Assembly (NCBI GenBank): GCA_965658725.1
Contig: CBFHUI010000002.1
Span: forward strand, 1 to 64,000
Direction of reading: 5' to 3'
From: UBA7985 sp965658725
GTDB lineage: Bacteria > Pseudomonadota > Alphaproteobacteria > UBA7985
DNA length: 64,000 bases
This document shows, in pieces, positions 43,627 to 52,193 of the stretch. The notes beneath the pieces are model-generated. The model did not search any database. It was not told where the DNA came from and saw nothing but the letters and a program-made list of their open reading frames with translations. The position numbers and the translations under genes are program-made. How positions within the stretch are numbered: the first letter of the stretch is position 1; each line of letters starts with the position of its first letter.

Positions 43627-45885
43627 GTGTCCATACAGATTGACCCAGAAACGCTGGTTCAAGCAGCACAGTCGGCGGTGCGCCTGCACCCTGTAGATGG
43701 CACCCCGCTGGCCAATGACGTGCCGCTGGAAATCGTCTCCGAATACACCCCGGCAGGGGACCAGCCCCAAGCCATTAACGATCTTCTTGATGGGCTACAG
43801 GGTGGAGAGCGGGACAACGTGCTGCTTGGTGTCACGGGGTCGGGCAAGACCTTCACCATGGCCCACGTGATCCAGTCGCTGCAGCGCCCGACGCTCATCA
43901 TGGCGCACAACAAGACCCTCGCCGCGCAGCTCTATCAGGAAATGAAGGAGTTCTTTCCAAACAACGCGGTGGAGTACTTCGTTTCCTACTACGACTATTA
44001 CCAGCCTGAAGCCTACGTGCCGCGCTCTGATACCTACGTGGACAAGGAAGCGACGATCAATGAGCAGATCGACCGCATGCGCCACTCCGCAACCCGCGCA
44101 CTGTTTGAGCGGCGGGACGTGATCATCGTGGCGTCGGTGTCCTGCATCTACGGTATGGGCGCACCCGAGACTTACGCGTCCATGACCATGATGCTCGAAG
44201 TCGGTGCAGAGATTCCGCAGAAGGAAATGCTGCGCCGCTTTGTTGAGCTGCAATACAAGCGCAACGACGTTGCCTTTCAGCGCGGCATGTTCCGCGTGCG
44301 CGGTGATTCGATCGAGATCTTCCCGGCTCACCTCGAAGACCGCGCCTGGCGCTTGTCGCTGTTCGGCGATGAGATCGAAGGCATCTGGGAGTTTGATCCC
44401 CTGACCGGTGAGAAAACGACCGAGCTGGAAAAGGTTCGGCTCTACGCCAACTCCCACCACGTCACGCCCAAGCCCACGATCATGCAGGCAATCCAAAAGA
44501 TTAAGTCCGAGCTGGGACTTAGGCTCGAAGAGCTGGAAGGCGAAGGCAAGCTGCTCGAAGCGCAGCGCCTGCAGCAGCGCTGCACCTTTGATCTTGAGAT
44601 GATGGAAGCCACCGGCGTCTGCGCGGGGATCGAGAACTACAGCCGCTATCTCACGGGCCGCGCGCCGGGGGAGCCGCCCCCGACCCTGTTCGAATACCTG
44701 CCCGAAGATGCCTTGCTGATGGTGGATGAGAGCCACGTTTCCGTCCCCCAGATTGGGGCCATGTTCAAGGGCGACCGCGCCCGCAAGGTGACGCTCAGCG
44801 ACTATGGTTTCCGCCTCCCGTCCTGTCAGGACAACCGCCCGCTGAAGTTCGAAGAATGGGACGCCATGCGCCCGCAGACCGTCTACGTCTCCGCGACGCC
44901 GAACAAGTGGGAGTTGGAGCGGACGGGCGGGGTCTTTGCGGAGCAGGTGATCCGACCGACCGGCCTGCTGGATCCGCCCTGCATCATCCGTCCGACCGAA
45001 AACCAAGTCGATGACCTCATCGCCGAGTGTCAGGAAACGGTGCAGGCGGGTTACCGCGTGCTGGTTACGACCCTGACCAAGCGCATGGCCGAAGACCTGA
45101 CCGATTACCTCAACGAAGCGGGCCTGAAGGTGCGCTATATCCACGCTGACGTTGACACGTTGGAGCGGATCGAGATCATCCGTGATCTGAGGTTGGGGGT
45201 CTATGACGTGCTGGTGGGCATCAACCTGCTACGCGAGGGCCTCGATATCCCTGAATGCGCGCTGGTCGGGATTCTTGACGCGGACAAGGAGGGCTATCTC
45301 CGCTCGACGACCTCGCTGATCCAGACCATTGGCCGGGCCGCTCGGAACGTGGACGGGCGGGTCATCCTTTACGCCGACAAAATCACCAATTCCATGCAAG
45401 CCGCACTCGACGAGACCGAGCGCCGGCGCATCAAGCAAGTCGCCTACAACGAAGAGCACGGCATCACGCCAGCGACGATCAAGAAGCAGATCGGCGACAT
45501 CATCAATTCCGTCTATGAAAAAGACCACGTCACTGTCGGCACCGGCGATGAAGACCTTGTGACAACAGGCGGCAAAGACCTCAAGGAGATCATGGCCGAT
45601 CTGGAAAACCGGATGAAGGACGCTGCCGCGAACCTCGAATTCGAGGAAGCGGCTCGCCTGCGCGACGAACTCAAGCGGTTGGAAGCTGCCGATCTGGGAC
45701 TGGGCGGTGCTGTTTCAGTCAAGTCTGCTGCCGCCGCGCGCGACGGCAAGTCAGAGGGCAAGACCGCCGGTCGCAACCGCGCTCGCCGTGAGGCGGAAAA
45801 GGACTTCACCAAAACAAAAGGGGCCGCACTGGACCCCTTGTCTAAAGTCGCGGGGCCTCGCAAGTCCCCGCGCCGTCGTCGCTAA
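43627..45885 (+). CDS. uvrB: Excinuclease ABC subunit B
   Basis: 752 residues from GTG 43627 (GGGGAAG upstream). Helicase motif I is GVTGSGKTFTMA, the beta-hairpin region is YFVSYYDYYQPEAYVPRSD (19 residues), motif II is VDESHVS, motif VI is QTIGRAARN, and the UVR domain ENRMKDAAANLEFEEAARLR near the C-terminus binds UvrC. A further basic tail of about 60 residues, rich in Arg and Lys (ending RKSPRRRR), extends beyond the usual end. No SOS box was seen upstream. It verifies damage and loads UvrC. Confidence 0.96.
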   Translation: MSIQIDPETLVQAAQSAVRLHPVDGTPLANDVPLEIVSEYTPAGDQPQAINDLLDGLQGGERDNVLLGVTGSGKTFTMAHVIQSLQRPTLIMAHNKTLAAQLYQEMKEFFPNNAVEYFVSYYDYYQPEAYVPRSDTYVDKEATINEQIDRMRHSATRALFERRDVIIVASVSCIYGMGAPETYASMTMMLEVGAEIPQKEMLRRFVELQYKRNDVAFQRGMFRVRGDSIEIFPAHLEDRAWRLSLFGDEIEGIWEFDPLTGEKTTELEKVRLYANSHHVTPKPTIMQAIQKIKSELGLRLEELEGEGKLLEAQRLQQRCTFDLEMMEATGVCAGIENYSRYLTGRAPGEPPPTLFEYLPEDALLMVDESHVSVPQIGAMFKGDRARKVTLSDYGFRLPSCQDNRPLKFEEWDAMRPQTVYVSATPNKWELERTGGVFAEQVIRPTGLLDPPCIIRPTENQVDDLIAECQETVQAGYRVLVTTLTKRMAEDLTDYLNEAGLKVRYIHADVDTLERIEIIRDLRLGVYDVLVGINLLREGLDIPECALVGILDADKEGYLRSTTSLIQTIGRAARNVDGRVILYADKITNSMQAALDETERRRIKQVAYNEEHGITPATIKKQIGDIINSVYEKDHVTVGTGDEDLVTTGGKDLKEIMADLENRMKDAAANLEFEEAARLRDELKRLEAADLGLGGAVSVKSAAAARDGKSEGKTAGRNRARREAEKDFTKTKGAALDPLSKVAGPRKSPRRRR

Positions 45886-45899
45886 CTGGTCCGCAAGCC

Positions 45900-46967
45900 C
45901 TAGAGCAGTTCGGGCCAGCCCAGCTTGTCGTTGTTGTTCTTGTCGAGGAAGACAAAGGTTTCCTCCAGCCGCGCGCGCAACTCTTCGAGCGTCAGGCCCT
46001 CAGCCGGGAAGCCCCGCCCGAGCAGCTTGATCCGCAGCAAAAGCGTCGGCGCTTCTGCGCGGGTCACAACGTCATCGTAATCAGCGTCAAAGGCAGCGTG
46101 CATGATGGTGAAGTAGGCCATCATTTCTTCTCGTGTCAGCGCACCGTCATTACCCCGGTCCATCTTGGCAAAGTGGCCGAGGAAAGAGCGGCGCTCGTAC
46201 TGCTTGCGCAGCTTGGCTTTCTCTTCCGGCGTCATCTTGCGCACCCGCTCCAGACCGCTTGAGTCGCTTTCCAGCTGAACCAGCAGAATGTCGATCTCCT
46301 CATCGCTCATGCTGAGGATGTCAGAGGACAGGTCACCCGTTCCTGCTGGGATCGTGGTGCTACGGGTGGTTGTGCCTGTGCTTGGGGTCGAGCGCGCGCT
46401 CTGGTCTTCGTCGCGATTGGTGGAAAGCAGTGGGAGACCTGCAGCCGGGTCGCTGTCCTGATAGGCTGCTGGAACCGAGGCAGCATCGCGAACCACCGCC
46501 CGCTCGGGCTCAGCAGCGAGCAGGTCTTGCAGATCCGGCGACGGCGCGGGTTGGACCACGGCCGTCGACGCGACTTCAGAGGTCGTGCGGTTGCTGTCGA
46601 TCAGGGCCGAGGTGTTCGGCTCAATCGGTTTGATCTCGTCATAGCGCGCCAGCTCGATCTGCGGACGGATTGCCGGGATCGGCAGGGTTGCCAGCGAGGC
46701 GGCCAGTTCAATTGGCTCATCAATTGCTTGAATCTCCAGCGGCAGATCGCTGTCATCCCCCCGGTTCAGTGGACCTTCGACTGCGATTAAGCGCCCGTCT
46801 CGGTCATAAGTTTGCTGTCCGCGTGCCGAAGCGTCTAAAACGATTTGGTGAAAGTCCTTATCCGTACGGCCAAGGTTAAAGCTAATGCTCGGGACAAACC
46901 CGCCAGCGCACCCGGTTAAGCCAAAAGCCAGCACAGTTGAGAGGAGACCAATGCGATAGTCGATCAT
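45900..46967 (-). CDS. EF-hand domain lipoprotein
   Basis: 355 residues. The N-terminus has a lipobox LTGC at about 17-20, so it is probably a lipoprotein. The middle (about 60-230) is low-complexity, rich in Pro, Ala, Ser and Thr. The C-terminal 110 residues contain three EF-hand-like loops: KMDRGNDGALTREEM, AFDADYDDVVTRAE and FLDKNNNDKLGWPELL, where Asp, Asn and Glu occupy calcium positions. Calcium binding is likely; the role is unknown. It is convergent with uvrB and divergent from a GNAT gene. Confidence 0.78.
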   Translation of the reverse strand: MIDYRIGLLSTVLAFGLTGCAGGFVPSISFNLGRTDKDFHQIVLDASARGQQTYDRDGRLIAVEGPLNRGDDSDLPLEIQAIDEPIELAASLATLPIPAIRPQIELARYDEIKPIEPNTSALIDSNRTTSEVASTAVVQPAPSPDLQDLLAAEPERAVVRDAASVPAAYQDSDPAAGLPLLSTNRDEDQSARSTPSTGTTTRSTTIPAGTGDLSSDILSMSDEEIDILLVQLESDSSGLERVRKMTPEEKAKLRKQYERRSFLGHFAKMDRGNDGALTREEMMAYFTIMHAAFDADYDDVVTRAEAPTLLLRIKLLGRGFPAEGLTLEELRARLEETFVFLDKNNNDKLGWPELL

Positions 46968-47090
46968 TCGTGGAAGTTCCGTTTCAGAGCCGCGGGCACA
47001 TCGTTGGATTGCCCATTTGATTGTGATTTCTCATAAACCAACCAGAAAGTAAAGTTATCAGAGACTTGCATACTGATGCTGAAGTGAAAT

Positions 47091-47732
47091 GTGATTAATT
47101 TGTGGCTATTGCCGCTGCCGGCATCGCCGGTTGAGGGGTTCCGTAAGGGGCACATCTCTCTGCGGCCGTTTGAAAAATCAGATGTTAGCACCATTCAGGC
47201 CCAAGGGAGTGATCCTTCTGTTGCGCATTGGATGATTAGCTTCCCTGTGCCTTGGCCGCGCTGGTTGGCGCGGCATCGGGTGATGCAGGCGCGCCGCGAC
47301 ATGGCGCGGCAGGAGGGCTTCCATTTCGCCATCATTGCCGAAGACTTGCCCACGCGGCCTATGGTCGGCGCGTGCTCTGCAGCCTTCATTGGCGACCCCA
47401 CTCGCCCGCCGGAATTGGCCTACTGGATCGCGCCAGCGTTTCAGCGGCAGGGACGGGCGCGGCAGGCCCTGCGATTGTTGCTCAGCTTCCTGTTCGAGCG
47501 CGACGAGTTTCTGACCGCCATCGAAGCCGCAGTGATCGAAGGCAACGACGCTTCGACCGAGCTGCTGCTTGGGCTGGGTTTTGCCTACCACGAAGACGAA
47601 TATGCTTCAGCACCGCTCAGCTGGAACCGCCCGCGCGAGGAACAGGTTCTGCTGCGGCGTCATCGATTGTGGCGCGCAGATTGGCTCGCGCAAGAAAACG
47701 CCCATATCTCTCCTGAAGATCTCGATCCCTGA
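47091..47732 (+). CDS. GNAT acetyltransferase (RimJ/RimL type)
   Basis: 213 residues from a GTG at 47091, a start I cannot confirm by a strong ribosome site. The fold is that of ribosomal-protein-like acetyltransferases: HISLRPFEKSDVSTIQ, FHFAIIAEDL, GDPTRPPELAYWIAPAFQRQGRARQAL (in part LAYWIAPAFQRQGRARQAL), and EGNDASTELLLGLGF. The acetyl-CoA loop is QRQGRA. Substrate unknown. It is followed after 18 bases by msrB. Confidence 0.82.
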   Translation: MINLWLLPLPASPVEGFRKGHISLRPFEKSDVSTIQAQGSDPSVAHWMISFPVPWPRWLARHRVMQARRDMARQEGFHFAIIAEDLPTRPMVGACSAAFIGDPTRPPELAYWIAPAFQRQGRARQALRLLLSFLFERDEFLTAIEAAVIEGNDASTELLLGLGFAYHEDEYASAPLSWNRPREEQVLLRRHRLWRADWLAQENAHISPEDLDP

Positions 47733-47750
47733 AACAAGAAGGCCCTTGCG

Positions 47751-48158
47751 ATGACCGACTTCAAAGCCCTCACCGATGCCGACTGGAAGCAGCGCCTCAC
47801 TGACGAACAGTTTCGTGTCGCGCGCAAACACGGGACTGAGCGACCCTTTACCTCGCCGTTCAACGATCTGAAGGATGACGGCACCTACGCCTGTGCCGCC
47901 TGCGGTCAGCCGTTGTTCACCTCAGCCGACAAGTTCGATTCAGGCAGTGGCTGGCCGTCGTTTACCCAGCCTTTGGCCGAGGATGTGGTGGGGGAGAAGA
48001 CTGATCGTAGTTTCTTTATGACCCGTACCGAAGTCCATTGCGCCCGCTGTGAAAGCCACTTGGGCCACGTGTTCCCGGACGGCCCGGCGCCGACGGGCCT
48101 GCGTTACTGCATGAACGGGGTGGTGATGTCGTTTGAGAAGGACAGCGACGAAGCCTGA
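47751..48158 (+). CDS. msrB: Peptide-methionine (R)-S-oxide reductase
   Basis: 135 residues. Two CxxC pairs bind zinc (CAACGQPLF and CARCESHLGHVF). DSGSGWPSF and the catalytic-cysteine segment GLRYCMNGV complete the family; the usual Asn-Ser after the cysteine is Asn-Gly here. It repairs the R form of methionine sulfoxide. AGAAGG precedes the ATG. It lies convergent to csaA, two bases apart. Confidence 0.94.
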   Translation: MTDFKALTDADWKQRLTDEQFRVARKHGTERPFTSPFNDLKDDGTYACAACGQPLFTSADKFDSGSGWPSFTQPLAEDVVGEKTDRSFFMTRTEVHCARCESHLGHVFPDGPAPTGLRYCMNGVVMSFEKDSDEA

Positions 48159-48160
48159 AC

Positions 48161-48499
48161 CTAAGCCAATCGTGCGCCATTAGGGACGGGTTTATCCGGC
48201 GCGACCAGTACGACGTTGCCGTCGTCGTCGTGCAAGCCGAGGGTCAGAAATTCGCTCATGAACGGGCCGATTTGCTTGGCCGGGAAGTTGACCACGGCAA
48301 TAACTTGCCGCCCGACAAGCGCTTCAGGCTCATAGTGTTGCGTGATCTGCGCGCTCGATTTCCGTTCCCCGATCTCACCACCAAAATCGACCCAAAGTTT
48401 GATTGCCGGGCGGCGCGCCTCGGGAAAGGGCTCGGCGCGGGTAACGGTCCCCACGCGGATATCGACGGCCAGAAAGTCATCAAAGCTGATCAGGGTCAT
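48161..48499 (-). CDS. csaA: CsaA-type tRNA-binding chaperone
   Basis: 112 residues from ATG 48499 with GGAG 9 bases upstream. The EMAP/tRNA-binding OB-fold is visible: FLAVDIRVGTVTRAEPFPEA, then KSSAQITQHYEPEALVGRQV and AVVNFPAKQIGPFMSEFLTL. CsaA dimers bind tRNA and, in Bacillus, show chaperone and secretion-related activity. The function in proteobacteria is poorly tested. Confidence 0.9.
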   Translation of the reverse strand: MTLISFDDFLAVDIRVGTVTRAEPFPEARRPAIKLWVDFGGEIGERKSSAQITQHYEPEALVGRQVIAVVNFPAKQIGPFMSEFLTLGLHDDDGNVVLVAPDKPVPNGARLA

Positions 48500-48592
48500 G
48501 ACGGGTTTCTCCGCGCTGGGTCTCATGGGGGCTTTGGAAAGTGGTGGTCCCGGTCTAAGACTATTTCAGGCCAAAAAGCGAGGGTGAACCGC

Positions 48593-49234
48593 ATGATACT
48601 TCTGACTTGGGTTCTGGTGGCAGCCGGGGGTTATTTGCTGGGGTCAATCCCCTTTGGCCTCGTTCTGGCGCAGCTTGCAGGCTATGGCGATATTCGCAAG
48701 ATCGGCTCGGGCAACATTGGCGCGACCAACGTTCTCCGCACGGGAAACAAGCCGCTGGCACTGGCTGTTCTCATTCTCGACGCGGGCAAGGGTGCGATTG
48801 CGGTGGCGATTGCCTGGGCGCTTGTGGGGTGGGAGTTTGGCGTGGTCGCCGGTAGCGCCGCCTTCATCGGTCATCTCTACCCCGTTTGGCTGCGGTTCAA
48901 GGGCGGAAAAGGCGTGGCGACGGGGCTTGGAACCTTTCTCGCGATCTCTTGGCCCATCTTTATCGGCATGGCGCTGGCGTGGCTGGCTGGGGCGTTTCTG
49001 TTCCGCCGTTCGTCCATGGGCGCGCTCGCTTCTTTTGCCGTCCTACCGCTGCTAACCGGGATCTTCAGCGCCCGCGCGGATGCCGCAAACGTGCCGCTGC
49101 CGTACTGGTTCATCATTCTGGGTTTCGCCATCGCGGCGATCGTCTTCTACAAACACCGCGCCAACATCGTCCGCATCATCGATGGTACGGAGCCGAAGAT
49201 CAGCTTTGGCGGTGGTGACAAGAAAGAGGGCTAA
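48593..49234 (+). CDS. plsY: Acyl-phosphate:glycerol-3-phosphate acyltransferase PlsY
   Basis: 213 residues with five membrane helices. PlsY motifs are GYLLGSIPFGLVLAQ, GSGNIGATNVLRTG and LRFKGGKGVATGLG, the last two forming the phosphate and acyl-phosphate sites. It makes lysophosphatidic acid, starting phospholipid synthesis. I chose ATG 48593, preceded by GAGGG; the longer frame overlaps csaA antisense. It is convergent with proC two bases away. Confidence 0.94.
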   Translation: MILLTWVLVAAGGYLLGSIPFGLVLAQLAGYGDIRKIGSGNIGATNVLRTGNKPLALAVLILDAGKGAIAVAIAWALVGWEFGVVAGSAAFIGHLYPVWLRFKGGKGVATGLGTFLAISWPIFIGMALAWLAGAFLFRRSSMGALASFAVLPLLTGIFSARADAANVPLPYWFIILGFAIAAIVFYKHRANIVRIIDGTEPKISFGGGDKKEG

Positions 49235-49236
49235 GC

Positions 49237-50094
49237 CTACTTTCCCGAAAGCTCTGCGTTCCGCACTTCGCCCGCTTCCATGGCCTCCGGGAAGAGGTCT
49301 GGAAGCCCACGGCTCGGTGCCATGAGCACGTCCAGCGCAGCCTGCGTCACACCGCCAGGGCTCGTCACTCGACGGCGCAACTCTGCGGGGTCTACATCGG
49401 GCTGTTGGCTGGCCAATTGCGCGGCACCCAGCACTGTCTGCCGGGCTGCCAGTTTGGCGTGTTCGGGTGACAGGCCGGTTTTCTCCGCCGCCGCCGCAAT
49501 GCACTCGATCAGCAGGAAGACATAGGCTGGCCCGCTGCCTGTCACGCCGACCAGCGCGTCGATCTGCGCCTCGGTCTCAACCCAAATCGCCTCACCCACC
49601 GCTTCAAGCATGACTTCACCCAAGCGCGCGAGGTCAGCATCGACCGCGCCGTTGGCGAGCAGCAGGCTCATCCCCGCTCCAACCGCGGCTGGTGTGTTTG
49701 GCATGACCCGGATGATCGGCGTTTCCGTGCCAAACCAGGCCTCATAGGACGCCACCCCCACACCCGCAGCGATGGAGATCACGGCGGAGCCTGCGCTTTG
49801 CACGATGTCGATGTAATCAGCCGCGACGCCGGCCATGATCTGAGGCTTGACCGCCAGCATGACCATCGCTGGCGCACAGCCAGAGGGCAGGGCCTCAACG
49901 GACGCGAGACAGGCAACGCCAGCCGGCGCACTGCCCGCCTCGGCCATCACCGGGTCAACAATCAGAACCGCGTCAGGCGACAAGCCGGAACGCAGCCAGC
50001 CATCTAGCAGCGCGCCACCCATATTGCCGCAGCCAGCGAGGATAAGGGGACGATCGGAACGGAAAGCAGATAAATCAGTCATGCCCTTGGACAT
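49237..50094 (-). CDS. proC: Pyrroline-5-carboxylate reductase
   Basis: 285 residues. The nucleotide-binding LAGCGNMGGALLDGWL starts near residue 19, VKPQIMAGV follows, and the catalytic helix region VTGSGPAYVFLLIECIAAAA with TSPGGVTQAALDVL are diagnostic. It makes proline from pyrroline-5-carboxylate. ATG 50094 is listed; ATG 50082 is preceded by AAGGGC and equally possible. It follows ybjN by 27 bp in the same unit. Confidence 0.94.
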   Translation of the reverse strand: MSKGMTDLSAFRSDRPLILAGCGNMGGALLDGWLRSGLSPDAVLIVDPVMAEAGSAPAGVACLASVEALPSGCAPAMVMLAVKPQIMAGVAADYIDIVQSAGSAVISIAAGVGVASYEAWFGTETPIIRVMPNTPAAVGAGMSLLLANGAVDADLARLGEVMLEAVGEAIWVETEAQIDALVGVTGSGPAYVFLLIECIAAAAEKTGLSPEHAKLAARQTVLGAAQLASQQPDVDPAELRRRVTSPGGVTQAALDVLMAPSRGLPDLFPEAMEAGEVRNAELSGK

Positions 50095-50121
50095 GCCAGA
50101 CTGAAGGGGCGGGGAAAAGGC

Positions 50122-50631
50122 CTAAGCTTCGCCCTGGGTTTCCAGCAGGGACGCAGCGAGCGCATCCTGTGGGTCGCGGCCGCCCCAGATGACGAACTGG
50201 AACGCCGGGTAGAAGCGATCACACTCGCCCACGGCCACATCGACCAGATCCTCGATCTGCTCGTGGCTGACACCGCCAATGCCGCGCAGCAGCAGGGTAT
50301 GACGGAACATCAGCGAAGATTCTTCCTTGGACAGCTCAAAGTGACCGACCCACAGGCGGGAATTCACTTCGGCGAGCAAGGTGTTGATTTCCTGATTGAG
50401 TCGCGCGGGCGCGCGCATCTCAAGCATACAGGTGGTGTGCAGCGCCTGAACCTCACCTTGCCAGAAGCAGTGCAGCTGGTAGGTGGCCCACTGGCCGGGG
50501 CAGGCAATGACGAGTTCGGACTCACTGGGACGAGCAATCGACCAATCGCTCTCGCCAGAGAGCATGTCTTCGAGCGCATCGATCGGGTTCAGGATCTCTT
50601 CGCGCGCGAAATCCATGCGTGAAAACGCCAT
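50122..50631 (-). CDS. YbjN domain protein
   Basis: 169 residues. It matches the YbjN/bacterial sensory transduction regulator family, whose structure resembles type III secretion chaperones: NPIDALEDMLSGESDW, ATYQLHCFWQGEVQALHTTC, and RLNQEINTLLAEVNSRLWVG. The C-terminus has FVIWGGRDPQDALAASL. Alphaproteobacteria keep it next to proC; its function is unclear, with regulation of motility or stress suggested in enterobacteria. Upstream is a 304-base non-coding stretch with DnaA-box repeats. Confidence 0.88.
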   Translation of the reverse strand: MAFSRMDFAREEILNPIDALEDMLSGESDWSIARPSESELVIACPGQWATYQLHCFWQGEVQALHTTCMLEMRAPARLNQEINTLLAEVNSRLWVGHFELSKEESSLMFRHTLLLRGIGGVSHEQIEDLVDVAVGECDRFYPAFQFVIWGGRDPQDALAASLLETQGEA

Positions 50632-50935
50632 CGATTTAGCTCCCCAACAACTCTCGTTCTAACGGCACCCCAAAGGCATTATCCACAGCTGTGGATAACA
50701 GCCGCGCTTTGCTGCGTTTAGGCTGTAAATCCACAAATACTTCCTAGCTATGAGGAAGCGTTATGCGATGGATATCGTCCTTTGTATCTCAAATCGTCGA
50801 GTCGAAGTCTAGAGCGGACGCATAATAATTTGCGCACAGGCTCTGTGGAGCGATGGCTAAAAATCCAATGAATCCAAACTATGCTTGGGGATAAGCGCAA
50901 AAAAACCAGTGAATTCGGCGATCAATTAAGGCGCG
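50632..50935. other. Intergenic region upstream of ybjN with DnaA-box cluster
   Basis: These 304 bases hold no gene I can support. They contain the DnaA-box palindrome at 50679-50698, a degenerate box AAATCCACA (50727-50735), the inverted repeat CTTCCT-N7-AGGAAG (50740-50758) and a one-mismatch box TGGGGATAA (50886-50894). There are several short AT-rich stretches. It is presumably the ybjN-proC promoter region. Confidence 0.5.
50679..50698. promoter_or_regulatory. 20-bp palindrome of two consensus DnaA boxes
   Basis: TTATCCACA (50679-50687) and its reverse complement TGTGGATAA (50690-50698) are separated by GC, giving a perfect 20-bp palindrome. Both arms equal the strong DnaA-binding consensus. 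It begins 48 bp before the ybjN ATG. Confidence 0.65.
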
Positions 50936-51196
50936 TCACTTCGCGTCTTTTTCTGAAAGTTTTTCTTCCAGCGCATCAAGCCGTTTTTTCAGTGCTTCGT
51001 TCTCTTCGCGCGCCGTTCGCGCCATCTCGCGCACCACCTCAAACTCTTCCCGCGGGACCACGTCCATATCAGCGAGGGCAGATTCCATGCGTTGTTTGAT
51101 CAGAGTCTCCACCTCCGAACGCGCGCCCGCAATCGTCCCGGCGGCACCGTTAGCCAGGCGGGCAAGGTCGTCGAAGAAGCGGTATTGGGTCTGCAT
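50936..51196 (-). CDS. ubiK: UbiK/BMFP family accessory factor
   Basis: 86 residues from ATG 51196 (AAGGAT upstream). It has the family pattern: an amphipathic N-terminus (YRFFDDLARLANGAAGTI), a membrane-fusogenic middle and a C-terminal coiled coil EENEALKKRLDALEEKL. UbiK assists late ubiquinone biosynthesis steps by bringing lipid intermediates to the Ubi complex in E. coli; the same role is inferred here. It is divergent from lgt. Confidence 0.85.
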   Translation of the reverse strand: MQTQYRFFDDLARLANGAAGTIAGARSEVETLIKQRMESALADMDVVPREEFEVVREMARTAREENEALKKRLDALEEKLSEKDAK

Positions 51197-51315
51197 GGCG
51201 TCAATCCTTGGAAAATGAGCGCGGTTCCGACCCTTCATATAGCATGATGCCTTCCGCTCGCCACAGCCTCGACATAGAACAGGGACAAAGCACCTTTGAG
51301 GTTTGTGAGACACCC

Positions 51316-52191
51316 ATGGAATTCCTGTCCGGCTGGACCCTGCCGCTCTTGGCTGAAATCCCCTTTCCAGCGATTGACCCCGTCCTGATCAGCATCGGCC
51401 CCATCCCGATCCGTTGGTATTCGCTGGCTTATATTGCGGGCCTCATTCTCGGTTACATCTGGGTGCGACGAAACCTGAGCCGGACGACGAGCGTGGACGC
51501 AAGGGCCATGGATGATCTGTTCTTGTGGATCATCGTGGGCGTTGTTGCCGGAGGACGGCTGGGGTCAGTGCTGTTCTATGGGTTGCAGCAGGACCCGCAG
51601 CTTTATCTGAGCAATCCCATGGCATGGCTTGCGGTTTGGGATGGCGGGATGTCGTTCCACGGGGGCTTTCTGGGTGTGCTGCTGGCGGTCATTCTATGGT
51701 CGCGCTTCAACCGGAAGACCGGCTTCTGGGAAGTCACCGATTTGCTCGCCATTTCTGCGCCTATCGGTCTGTTCTTTGGCCGCATCGCGAACTTCATCAA
51801 CGCCGAGCTCTATGGCCGCCCCAGCGACGTTCCTTGGGCCATGCGCTTCCCGCTCTATGACCGGCAGGGCGAGGTCGCGGCCTACACCGAGCCGCGGCAT
51901 CCGAGCCAGCTTTATGAAGCGGTGCTCGAGGGGCTGGTGCTGTTCGTGGTGCTGAACCTGTTGTGGCGGAATGCGGCGATCCGGGCGCGTGCTGGGATGG
52001 TGACGGGGGGCTTCATGCTCGGCTACGGGTTGTTCCGCTTTCTGGTTGAGTTTGTGCGCAAGCCTGATGACGGGATCGAAGCCGGATTCATCAAGGTGGC
52101 TGGTTTGGGAGCCTTCACCACGGGCCAGGAGTTGTCTTTTCCGATGATCATCTTCGGGCTGGCACTGGTCTTGTGGCGGCGGCGGGTGTGA
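51316..52191 (+). CDS. lgt: Prolipoprotein diacylglyceryl transferase
   Basis: 291 residues with seven membrane helices. The family signatures are IRWYSLAYIAGL, GGMSFHGGFLGV and GRIANFINAELYGRP (signature Arg and Asn present), plus the C-terminal GFMLGYGLFRFLVEFVR. Lgt adds diacylglycerol from phosphatidylglycerol to the lipobox cysteine of lipoproteins such as the EF-hand protein nearby. ATG 51316 fits the family N-terminus. It is two bases before the next gene. Confidence 0.94.
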   Translation: MEFLSGWTLPLLAEIPFPAIDPVLISIGPIPIRWYSLAYIAGLILGYIWVRRNLSRTTSVDARAMDDLFLWIIVGVVAGGRLGSVLFYGLQQDPQLYLSNPMAWLAVWDGGMSFHGGFLGVLLAVILWSRFNRKTGFWEVTDLLAISAPIGLFFGRIANFINAELYGRPSDVPWAMRFPLYDRQGEVAAYTEPRHPSQLYEAVLEGLVLFVVLNLLWRNAAIRARAGMVTGGFMLGYGLFRFLVEFVRKPDDGIEAGFIKVAGLGAFTTGQELSFPMIIFGLALVLWRRRV

Positions 52192-52193
52192 CC

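Noticed and set aside
43795..45144. 449-residue minus-strand frame inside uvrB
   Set aside because: It is antisense shadow of the highly conserved uvrB gene and has no recognisable motif.
50632..50935. Chromosomal replication origin
   Set aside because: DnaA-like boxes are present, but there is no dnaA, hemE, parAB or long AT-rich unwinding region, and skew cannot be computed here; kept only as a DnaA-box finding.
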